From the NCBI GenBank assembly GCA_965220075.1, contig OZ244806.1, positions 1,302,001 through 1,366,000 on the forward strand: a DNA stretch of 64,000 nucleotides, given 5' to 3'. The notes beneath the pieces were generated by a model that did no database searches, was not told the DNA's origin, and saw nothing but the letters and a program-made list of their open reading frames with translations. The position numbers were made by a program, and so were the translations under genes. Below, piece after piece: positions 1 through 7,900 of the stretch; positions within the stretch are counted from its first letter, which is position 1; each line of letters begins with the position of its first letter. Origin of the DNA: G965220075 sp965220075. Its GTDB lineage: Bacteria > Chloroflexota > UBA11872.

Positions 1-436
1 CGGGCGTGTCGCCGAACAGCGATGAGGCGTAGGCGCGAAATATGGTTTGCCGGCCCGCCCCGAACATGCGGTAGATCGGGCTGTCGCAAGCCTTGCCGGC
101 GATGTCCCAGAGCGCGATGTTGATGCCCGCCATGGCGTGCAAACCAGCACCGCTGCGCGCGTAGTAGGTGGCCGCGGCGTCCATCCGCGCCATGCAGTCG
201 TCGATCGATAGCGGGTTGGCGCCCTCAATCGCGTTTGCCAGACCGGTGACGACCTGGCTCGACAAGGGCGCGTCGACAGCCGCCTTCACAACCGTCGGCG
301 CCGAATCGACCTCGCCCCAGCCGGTAACGCCGGCGTCGGTGTCGATCCTGATCAGGCAAGTGTCTTGCGTGCCGTCGGCCGCGTCGGTCACGTCCGGTAG
401 GCGCAGCACCAAGGCTGCAACTTTGGTGATTCTCAT
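1..436 (-). CDS. Mandelate racemase/muconate lactonizing enzyme family protein, N-terminal part (runs off the window)
   Basis: The leftward frame opens with ATG at 436 and stays open for 145 codons to the window edge, so only the N-terminal third of an enolase-superfamily enzyme is present. The start MRITKVAALVLRLPD, the TGWGEV capping-domain segment and the later GINIALWDIAGKACDSPIYR stretch are typical of the lid domain of mandelate racemase, dehydratase and cycloisomerase relatives. The catalytic barrel residues (Lys, the acidic metal ligands, His) lie outside the window, so the substrate cannot be inferred; in such bacteria these enzymes are usually sugar-acid dehydratases. A separate C-terminal fragment of the same superfamily sits at 30.7-31.3 kb on the other strand and cannot be the missing part of this gene. 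Confidence 0.85.
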   Translation of the reverse strand, partial: MRITKVAALVLRLPDVTDAADGTQDTCLIRIDTDAGVTGWGEVDSAPTVVKAAVDAPLSSQVVTGLANAIEGANPLSIDDCMARMDAAATYYARSGAGLHAMAGINIALWDIAGKACDSPIYRMFGAGRQTIFRAYASSLFGDTP

Positions 437-684
437 ACTGTCCGCCGAGAGTGCGAAGCGCGCCATTGTCGCGCACACGCTGGCCGTAACATGTGCTGAT
501 CCGGGCGCCGCCATCGGCGGGCGGGACGCGCGCACGTTGCCCCCCTGCTCGAGCAGCGTGCGCGCACTCGAAGCCGAATCCACGCGCTGTCACAGGGTCG
601 TGGGCGGCGCCTCGCTTCCCTCTGGTCGTTTGCACGCGGCGGGATCCAGAGTGCGCCGCTTGCCTGCCTCGGACCGGGCGTCTC

Positions 685-1137
685 TCAGGCGGACGCGGCG
701 CTGGCGTCCGACCCGGCCAGTCGGATCTCGTCGCCGGGCGCCACTACCCCGCCCACCGTCACTATCGCCAGCATGCCGCGGCGGCCTTCCAGCTCCTGCC
801 GCAGACCGGGCCGTAGAGCGTCCATCTTGTGGCAGGGATCGCAGGGGTGGGAGATGAGCAACTCCACCTGGGGTCCGAGCTGGAGACAGTCGCCCTCGCT
901 GAGCTCCATGAGCTGGATGCCGCGGGTCGCGATGTTCTCGCGCACGTCGCCCGGCCCAAGCCCCAGCGCTTTTAGGGTTTCCGCTTCGATCAGGAGCACC
1001 TGATTGCGGCGATCCGGCTTGGCGTGCCGGTCGCCCTCGATTCCAAGGCCCGCGACCATGTCGATGCTCGAGGCGCCAAGGTTCTCGCCGGTACGGGGCG
1101 AGAACCGCACCCAACTGACGTGCGGGCGCTTGCTCAT
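685..1137 (-). CDS. MOSC domain-containing protein
   Basis: A 150-aa protein that is essentially one MOSC domain, the fold shared by the C-terminus of eukaryotic molybdenum cofactor sulfurase and by small bacterial proteins such as YiiM. Visible family features are the early GIEGDRHA stretch, the central RENIATRGI segment and a Cys-containing HPCDPCHK segment followed by GMLAIVTVGG near the end. The family is thought to carry or transfer sulfur to metal-sulfur centres; the substrate here is unknown. The ATG at 1137 overlaps by four bases (ATGA) the stop of a short upstream frame. The gene ends about 250 bases before the start of the racemase-family gene and both read leftward. Confidence 0.88.
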   Translation of the reverse strand: MSKRPHVSWVRFSPRTGENLGASSIDMVAGLGIEGDRHAKPDRRNQVLLIEAETLKALGLGPGDVRENIATRGIQLMELSEGDCLQLGPQVELLISHPCDPCHKMDALRPGLRQELEGRRGMLAIVTVGGVVAPGDEIRLAGSDASAASA

Positions 1138-1325
1138 GGCGCTATGGCCGGCCGCGGCGGGGCGCCTGTTGGCCGTGTATTGAGATGCTCACGGGTTATC
1201 AAGTCCATACCTGCCTTGCCTGCCAGGTGCGGATCCCACAACGCATAGTCAAGCACATCGGCGCCGTCTGCGCTCGAAGGTGCCGAGCGCTGGGCGTGGG
1301 AGTGGATCATCGCCGTCCCGGTCAC
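1134..1325 (-). CDS. Possible small protein upstream of the MOSC gene
   Basis: A 63-codon frame starting at GTG 1325 whose stop overlaps the MOSC start by four bases, an arrangement typical of translational coupling. The central part reads DVLDYALWDPHLAGKAGMD, which has protein-like composition, but I recognise no family. It may be the 3' remnant of a longer gene. No clear Shine-Dalgarno sequence was found. The call rests only on the overlap and composition. Confidence 0.25.
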   Translation of the reverse strand: MTGTAMIHSHAQRSAPSSADGADVLDYALWDPHLAGKAGMDLITREHLNTRPTGAPPRPAIAP

Positions 1326-1507
1326 CAGGAGTAAGCCGACCCGTGCGGACCTGTGCTGTGGGAATAGACCGCTGCGCGCGCCGCTAGGCCGCTTGATGCA
1401 CCCGCCGCCCGCGGATCACGCGCTCGGCTGGGCCGGTTGGTCCGCCTGCGGCTGGCGAATCACGCGCCCCCATGCCCCAACGCCGCCTGATCGAGACCGC
1501 CCATAGC

Positions 1508-1513
1508 TATAAT
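1508..1513 (+). promoter_or_regulatory. Consensus -10 element for tRNA-Leu
   Basis: A perfect TATAAT ends 12 bases before the mature tRNA 5' end. No good -35 hexamer is visible at 16-18 bases spacing, so the element is assigned from the -10 match and its position only. Confidence 0.6.
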
Positions 1514-1525
1514 CGAACCCCTCTG

Positions 1526-1610
1526 GCCGAGGTGGCGGAATTTGGTAGACGCGCTAGCTTGAGGGGCTAGTGGCCTTCGGGCTGTGCGGGTTCGAGTCCC
1601 GCCCTCGGCA
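1526..1610 (+). tRNA. tRNA-Leu (anticodon GAG)
   Basis: The sequence folds as an 85-nt class II tRNA. The acceptor stem GCCGAGG (1526-1532) pairs with CCTCGGC (1603-1609), with discriminator A at 1610. The anticodon arm CTAGC/GCTAG encloses TTGAGGG, giving anticodon GAG (Leu, codons CUU/CUC). A long variable arm (TGGCCTTCGGGCTG region) and the T-loop TTCGAGT are present. The following bases are CCTT, so the CCA tail is not encoded. The adjacent tyrosine recombinase suggests that this tRNA's 3' end is an integration target. Confidence 0.96.
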
Positions 1611-1620
1611 CCTTCGCGAG

Positions 1621-1643
1621 GCTCCCCAGACCTGTTGGGGAGC
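1621..1643 (+). terminator. Hairpin after tRNA-Leu
   Basis: A perfect inverted repeat, GCTCCCC (1621-1627) and GGGGAGC (1637-1643), is separated by nine bases and lies ten bases after the tRNA. No T-tract follows, so it could be a processing or terminator hairpin, or part of an attachment region. Confidence 0.5.
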
Positions 1644-1673
1644 ACGGCGCGGGAGTCGAGCGCGCGCGGCGCA

Positions 1674-1745
1674 GGGTTACTAGCCTGATGCCGAGGCGGC
1701 CGAAGGTTACTAGCCTCGACCGCTTAGGTTGGGTTACTAGCCTGA
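1674..1745 (+). repeat. Three direct repeats between tRNA-Leu and the integrase
   Basis: The 12-mer GGTTACTAGCCT occurs three times, with the TTAC core at 1677, 1707 and 1734. The first and third copies extend to GGGTTACTAGCCTGA. Spacings of 30 and 27 bases put the copies on nearly one helical face. Tyrosine-recombinase systems often place repeated arm-type or directionality-factor sites here; that role is inferred from position. Confidence 0.75.
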
Positions 1746-1839
1746 CTGGCCGAAGCGCACGGCCACCGCACGGGGCCCGCCGATCCGCCGCACGACCGGC
1801 GCACGAACTTGGTCCGGCGCCGGCGGAAAGGCTGCAACC

Positions 1840-2937
1840 ATGCCGGCCATGCCCCCACCGATCGATCTCGACCTCACCGATGCCGTCGCCGTCTACCTGG
1901 ACCGTTGCGAAGCGGAGGGCTTCGCAACGTCCACGCTCGCCCTCTATCGGATCATCCTCGCGCAGTTCGTCGCCTATGCCAGCCGCCAGGGCCACACCCG
2001 CACCACCGAACTCACCATGGATCTGGCGCTGGCCTGGCAGCGCTACCTGCGCACGGAACACGTCAAGGATCGCGGCAGCCGCCGCGGGTCGGTCTCCGGC
2101 CGGCTGGCACCGCACACGGTCCACGGCTATTGCCGCACGCTGCGCACGTTCGCCGGCTGGCTCGCCGACTACACCGACCTGCCGATCAACCCGCTCGCCA
2201 AGCTGCGGCCGGGGCGCCTGCCCAAGAAGGACGTGCAGCCGCTGAGCGAGGACGAGCACCGCCGCATCATCGAGAGCCTCGATCCACGCACGGCAACGGG
2301 GCTCCGCAACCTGGCCCTGGTCACCGTGCTGCTCGATACCGGCCTGCGGGCCTCCGAGCTGTGCCATCTGCGCCTGGACGACCTCAACCTGGCCACGGGC
2401 GAGGTCCGCGTGCTGGGCGGCAAGGGCGACAAGGACCGCGTGGTCGCCCTGGGACGACGCAGCCGTGCCGTCGTGACGCGCTACGTGCACGTCTTCCGCA
2501 AGGCTGGGGAGTTCGATGCCGGGCCACGCGCACCTCTGTTCCTGAGCTATCGCGGGCGTCCCCTGGCGCGAGAGGCGCTGGCCCGCATCGTCGCTCAGAT
2601 CGGCGATCGCGCGGGCGTTAGTCGCCTCTACCCGCACCGGTTCCGCCACACGTTTGGGGTCACCTACCTGCGCGCCGGCGGCGACGTGCTGACCCTGCAG
2701 CGCATCCTCGGCCACTCCACGCTGGTGATGGTCAACCACTATCTGCATCTGGCCACCTCCGATGTCGTCGCCCGGCACCAGGCGCACTCGCCGGTGGATC
2801 GCCTGCCGGACTTCCAGTCATTCCGGCGGTTGCCGCGCCGACGCCAGTCTCGCGGGCGCGCCCGCATCGTGGCAGCGGAGAACGGCGCCATCGTGGTACG
2901 GACCGACGCCGGACAACTGCTGGAGGTGGTGGCGTGA
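1840..2937 (+). CDS. Tyrosine-type site-specific recombinase/integrase
   Basis: A 365-aa XerC/D-like integrase. The N-terminal core-binding SAM-like domain (about residues 10-115) is followed by the catalytic domain with all expected residues: Arg170 in DTGLRASEL, Lys195 in GGKGDKDR, the H266-x-x-R269 box in YPHRFRHTF, His292 in LGHSTL and the nucleophile Tyr301 in VNHYLHL. A basic tail of about 60 residues follows. The ATG at 1840 has a GGAAAGG-like ribosome site eight bases upstream; a second ATG at 1849 is possible. It lies just downstream of tRNA-Leu and three direct repeats, the usual arrangement of an integrative island. It would catalyse strand exchange between short attachment sites. 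No excisionase is recognised next to it. Confidence 0.93.
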   Translation: MPAMPPPIDLDLTDAVAVYLDRCEAEGFATSTLALYRIILAQFVAYASRQGHTRTTELTMDLALAWQRYLRTEHVKDRGSRRGSVSGRLAPHTVHGYCRTLRTFAGWLADYTDLPINPLAKLRPGRLPKKDVQPLSEDEHRRIIESLDPRTATGLRNLALVTVLLDTGLRASELCHLRLDDLNLATGEVRVLGGKGDKDRVVALGRRSRAVVTRYVHVFRKAGEFDAGPRAPLFLSYRGRPLAREALARIVAQIGDRAGVSRLYPHRFRHTFGVTYLRAGGDVLTLQRILGHSTLVMVNHYLHLATSDVVARHQAHSPVDRLPDFQSFRRLPRRRQSRGRARIVAAENGAIVVRTDAGQLLEVVA

Positions 2938-3041
2938 CCGGTTAGTGCTGATAGGTCCGGTCCCTCCCGGGTGCGCGGCTCAGTCCCAGTCATACGGATT
3001 CCTGGCTAGCAAGCGCAAGCTACCACTGTGATCCTTGAGGC

Positions 3042-3587
3042 ATGTCCACCGCCACCACGCTCAGCCGCGCCTCCGTGCGTCCCGGCCGCCGCTCGCTCTC
3101 CCAGTGGGCACGGTTGGTCGACGAATGCCTGCGGCATCTTGACGATCCGGTGCGCTTGCGTCAGTCGCCGCTAGCCAGACTCGCCGGCGTCGGCGCCTAC
3201 GCGCGCCGCCAGCACCCGCTGAATCCGCACCGAGAGGTCCTGGCACTACAGGAACTGCTGTGTCAGGCCGTCGACGCATCGCTGCCGGCCCTGCCGCCGC
3301 GAAAGCGGGAATTCCTGGATCGGTACGCGAGGGGTGAAACCATCGCCGCGATTGCTCGTGCGATGGGCATGAGTCGCTCGCACCTGTCGCGGGCCTATCG
3401 GCCCGTGGTGAGCCTGACCGTGGCTATTGCCCTCCGCGCGATGATTGAGCAGGTACCGGCGGAGGCATCCAAGGAGGCGAGCGGGAGCCGCGTCAGCCCG
3501 CACCGACCAACCTCAGCACTTCGTGACACTCGCGCTGCAGGAGCAATGGTCGGTCAGTCCGTACAGAGACCGTCGCGCAGCGCCTAA
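3042..3587 (+). CDS. Sigma-70-region-4-like HTH protein next to the integrase
   Basis: A 181-aa basic protein. Residues about 83-120, starting LPPRKREFLDRYARGETI and continuing to MSRSHLSRAYRPV, form a helix-turn-helix of the sigma region 4/LuxR-like kind in which a conserved LPPRKREFL helix precedes the recognition helix. No sigma region 2 is present, so it is not a complete sigma factor. The N-terminal 80 residues are rich in Arg and Leu, and the last 45 residues are low-complexity and probably disordered. It starts about 100 bases after the integrase on the same strand, so it may regulate integrase expression or act as an accessory DNA-binding factor. The exact family is not recognised. 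Confidence 0.6.
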   Translation: MSTATTLSRASVRPGRRSLSQWARLVDECLRHLDDPVRLRQSPLARLAGVGAYARRQHPLNPHREVLALQELLCQAVDASLPALPPRKREFLDRYARGETIAAIARAMGMSRSHLSRAYRPVVSLTVAIALRAMIEQVPAEASKEASGSRVSPHRPTSALRDTRAAGAMVGQSVQRPSRSA

Positions 3588-3589
3588 GG

Positions 3590-3838
3590 GTGATTGCCGC
3601 CGGAGCCCCACGCGTAATGGAGATCAATCCAGGGCCGGCGATAGTCCGTCAGCCGCGGTCTTGCGGCCGCGGCGCCGAGCAGGTCGACCCGCCTCAGAAG
3701 ATTGCTCCTTTCGGATCCGCTGCCCGAGGTGCGATAGACCCCGACAGCGACATGGACCTTTTGGTCATCCAGGACGCAGGGGACGCGCGCGGCCTCACGG
3801 CGCAGATCCACCGATAGCTAGGTGGGGTCCGGGTCGCG
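3590..3838 (+). pseudogene. Fragment of a minimal nucleotidyltransferase (MntA-like)
   Basis: The frame contains the nucleotidyltransferase signature FGSAARGAIDPDSDMDLLV (GS-x-ARG followed by the D-x-D metal pair), which identifies a MNT-type protein like the one at 18.3 kb. After TAQIHR a TAG at 3815 interrupts the frame; the same frame continues with LGGVRVAV, which still fits a MNT protein, and then becomes 2-hydroxyacid dehydrogenase sequence. It is therefore a 3'-truncated, nonsense-mutated gene fused to unrelated sequence. MNT proteins are usually antitoxins that AMPylate HEPN partners; no HEPN partner is adjacent. Confidence 0.7.
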
Positions 3839-4660
3839 GTCGGCGCCGGCGTCGACGTGCTGCTCTCGGTCGATCTCGCGGCAACCGACATCGTCGTCAC
3901 GAATACGAGCGGCGCGTTCGGCGCCCAGATCGCCGAGCACGCGCTGGCGCTCATGTTCGCGCTGGCCCGTCGACTGCCGGGCGCGCTGCGGTCGCAAGCC
4001 TCCCGGCGCTACGCCCCCGAACCGCGCGATGAACTGTTCGAGCTGGCCGGCCAAACGCTCGGCATCGTGGGGTTCGGCGACGTCGGTCAGGCGCTGGCGC
4101 GGCGCGCGCGTGGGATTGGCATGCGGGTGATTGCCATGCGGCGCCGGCCGCGAGACGCACCTGAGGCACACGCGCTGATACCGGAGCTGCCGCTCGACCC
4201 GCTAGCCGACTCGGACCCCGACGATCCGTCGGCGCTCGCGGACGAAGTCCTCGGACCCGACCGGCTGGACGACCTGCTGCGGGACTCCGACGTGGTGGTC
4301 AACGCCGCGCCGCTCACGCCCGCCACGGTGCGCCTCTTCGGCCCGGAACAGTTCGCGCGCATGCGTCCGACCGCGTGCTTCATCAACGTGGGGCGCGGCG
4401 AGACGGTGGATCAGGATGCGCTGATCGACGCCCTACGAAACGGCGTCATCGCCGCCGCCGGTCTGGACGTCACCACCCCCGAGCCGCTGCCGCCGGACTC
4501 CCTGCTCTGGTCGCTGCCCAACATCATTCTCACCGCCCACTACGCCGGCTGGTCCGACACCATGCTCGACCGCATCTACGCGATCTTCGCGGACAACCTC
4601 CGCCACTTCGACCGCGGCGAGCTCCTCCGCAACCAAGTCGACCTGCACGCCGGGTATTGA
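3839..4660 (+). pseudogene. 5'-truncated D-isomer-specific 2-hydroxyacid dehydrogenase
   Basis: From about 3839 the frame reads GAGVDVLLSVDLAATDIVV and then a complete NAD-binding domain: LGIVGFGDVGQALARRARG (GxGxxG Rossmann loop), the INVGRGETVD segment with the catalytic Arg and LPNIILTAHYAGWS with the catalytic His. The family is normally about 310-330 aa; only about 270 residues remain and the first 60-70, forming half of the substrate domain, are missing. The sequence upstream belongs to a nucleotidyltransferase fragment in the same frame. An internal GTG or CTG near 3857 could still start a protein, but it would lack a functional substrate domain. The junction probably marks a rearrangement boundary of the integrase-linked island. 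Confidence 0.8.
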
Positions 4661-4918
4661 TCGCCCGCAGCGAGTATCGTTCCAACACGCCCTATCAGCA
4701 CACCGCACCCTCGTGAACGACGAATCGAAATGGCAGAATCGTAGGTTTGGCGGATTTCCGGCTTGGGCAGCGCCTCTCGCCGACAACGCACACCCAGTTT
4801 CCCCAAATCGTGATGAGCCGACGGAGTCGGAGCCTTCTTGCAGTAGCCCTAACTCCCGGAGTTGACGGCAAAGCAAATGGCCACGCGCTTCTTTAGGATG
4901 CAGACAGGCTAGGAAATC

Positions 4919-7900
4919 GTGCCGAGACCAGGAGGCGAAGCAGACAAGCTTGGGAACCGGTATGAGGGCTTATGGGCGGTCGATGCCGCACTGGACCTCA
5001 TCGAGGGTGACTACGTGAGCCTCGAGATTGAGGCAGTCGGCGACGAGAGCGCGGGCATTGATTTCAGGTTGGCGAATATCTCTGGTTCCTTCGAGCATCA
5101 CTCCATCAAGCGTCGACAGTACGGCGGCAACTGGACCCTGAGCCGCCTGACACAAGAGGGCACGACCGCCCGCAGCATCCTGGGCGACCTCGTCGCAAAG
5201 ACCCGTGCCGGCGACCGCGGAGTCTTCAGCTCCGGCACTAGCGCATCTGAACTCGAAGAGTTGATTGAAACTGCACGGGCAGGCCAATCGTTTGATGAGT
5301 TTCGGCAACGCATCGATCGAAGCGGGCGGCTCTCGGGACAGTTTCACAAGTACCTAGTCCCGATTTGCGGCGACGAACCAGCTGCCTACACCGCATTGCG
5401 GCTCCTGTGCGTACGGACGAAAAACGAGCCGGAGTTGGCGAAGGATGTCGAGCGGCGCATTCGCTCAATGTTCCGAATGCGCAGCGAGAAACTGATTGAC
5501 GCGGAGGTAATCCGGCTTTTGATCTCGGACTTCATGACCCAAAGGCTGGGCGTACGCCTTACGGCGAAGGCATTCTTACGACATCTCAAAATTCGGGAAG
5601 TCCTGCGATCGCAGCTCACGGGTGATATGAGAGTCGTCCAACGCCTTCAGGCACTGAATGGAGCCTATGTCGCCGAACTGAATGCCCTTCTAATCAACCG
5701 GACGGATATCGTCCGCCACGAGAGTGCAACCGTCACTACAGTACTTCTGGAGCGTGGCAAGCACGTCATGCTCGAAGGGTTAGCCGGCAGCGGCAAAAGT
5801 TGCATCCTAGCCCAGGTACTAAAGCAACTCGATGCCCGTGGTGTCCCGTCGCTGGTGCTCCGCCTTGACCAGTTGACCAGCGAGGATCAATCGGCACGAG
5901 CGATCGGCACGCGACGCGAACTACCTGACTCGCCGGCCATCACGCTAGGGGAATTCGCAGGCGACCAGCCTTCAGTTCTGTGCATAGACCAAATCGACTC
6001 CCTGAGCCTTGTTTCCGGGCGGCAGCAGTCGGTTTGGGGCCCGTTCAACGAACTGCTTGATGAGACTCGCGCCTACCCCAACATGCGAATCCTCTTCGCC
6101 TGTCGAAGATTCGACCTTGAGTTCGACCCACAGATTCGCGAGTTGGCCGCAGATCAGGATGGAGTTGAGCGTATATGTGTCCAAGAGCTTACCGACGACG
6201 CGATTCGAAGCGCGATCAAAGTTGCTGGCGTGACTACTACAGTGTTCAGCCAGAAGCAGATGCAAATACTCTCGATTCCTCTCCACTTGTACCTGTTCCT
6301 GGAAGCTGCCCACTACGGGGCGGTTGAATTCGGCGCTGCGGGAGACCTATTCGATGCGTACTGGGAGCACAAGGAAAGTGCGGTCTCGCAACTCTCCGGG
6401 CGGTCCACGGCGTGGACTGAGGCCATCGGCCCACTATGCGATGCGTTGAGTGACAGAGAGTCACTCATTGCACCGACGTACGTAATGGATGGCCACCCGC
6501 AGGCGCTTAGTGCCATTGCTTCGGAAGGTGTCGTCTACGTCCAAAAAGGGAATATTCGCTTTTTCCACGAATCATTCTTTGACTACGCGTTTGCGAGAAC
6601 ATTCCTTAGGGCGAATAGCGACCTGGTCCAATGGCTCGTATCCGACGAGCAACATCTATTCCGAAGGTCTCAGGTCCGGCAAGTTCTCGCATTCCTCCGA
6701 GACCGTGAGCCCAATCGAGGCCGTTACCTGAAGACGCTCAAGGGCCTGCTTGAAAACGTCGGAATCCGATTCCACATCAAGAAGCTCGTGCTCGATTGGC
6801 TTGGCGCGCTCTCCAATCCAACCAGCGACGAGTGGCGTGTTGTGGAAGGGCTCGCGAGTCAGCTCGGCGATCACGCCTGGGGTGTCGTCGCAAACTCCGT
6901 GCCCTGGTTCGACGTACTACAGGAAGTGGGGCTCTGGGAATCGTGGCGGAACGCTGATGATGAACACATCGACCGAGCGATTTGGCTGCTTCGGATGCCT
7001 GACGTGCTCAATGCGAGATCGGCGGACGTAGCAGCGCTGGTCGAGCCGTTTCGAGGCACGCCCGACGAGTGGCGAGCTCGACTGCGTTGGCTTACAGATG
7101 GCGGCCACAGCTACACGAGTGCCGAGATGAAAGATCTTGTTGTCTCGCTGGTTGCCGACGGAACGCTCGATGATGCCAGGCCAGGACTTGCAACGAACGA
7201 CGACTGGTGGTGTGTACTGTATCGTCCCAGTACAGCCGCACCAGAGTTCACAGCTAGGATATTGGGTGCATGGTTCGACCGGCAGATCGACCGCGCTGCC
7301 GAACTCGGATGCAACGATCCATTCAGTGATCAACTAGAATTGGTTACCTATAGCCAGTTCAGTGCGGACGTAATTCAAGAGAGTTCGGCACGTGCTCCCC
7401 GCGAGTTCATCCGCGAGCTGTTCCCGAGATTCTCAAGATTCGACGTGAGGGTCCCCAAGAGATGGCTCGTGGCCCCGGACATGCACGGTAAGCCGGATGA
7501 TCAACTCCGCGAAGCGCTCGCCAAGGCGATGATCTTTATCGCCCAGGATGATCCTGCTGAACTCGATCGCATCGTGGGTGCGGAGAACGGACGCGAAAGC
7601 AACTGGATGTCTGCGCTCATGCTTCGCGCCTGGAGCGCAAACCCGAACTACTACGCGGATCAAATCGTGCGCTTCCTTTTGCGTCGTCCGAGCCAGCGGC
7701 TTGACCTCGGATACGCCATCTCCGCGGGGGAGACAGACGCTTTCGTGGCTATCAGTCGAACTGCCGTGGCCTCGTCCTCGTCAGTCTGTTCCGAAGAGTC
7801 GTTTGCAGAGCTCGAGAGATCGATTCTTCACTTCACGACAGACTGGGAACAGGAAAGCCGTAACACTGGGTGGACCGAACTCGTGTTGATACGCGCCCTA

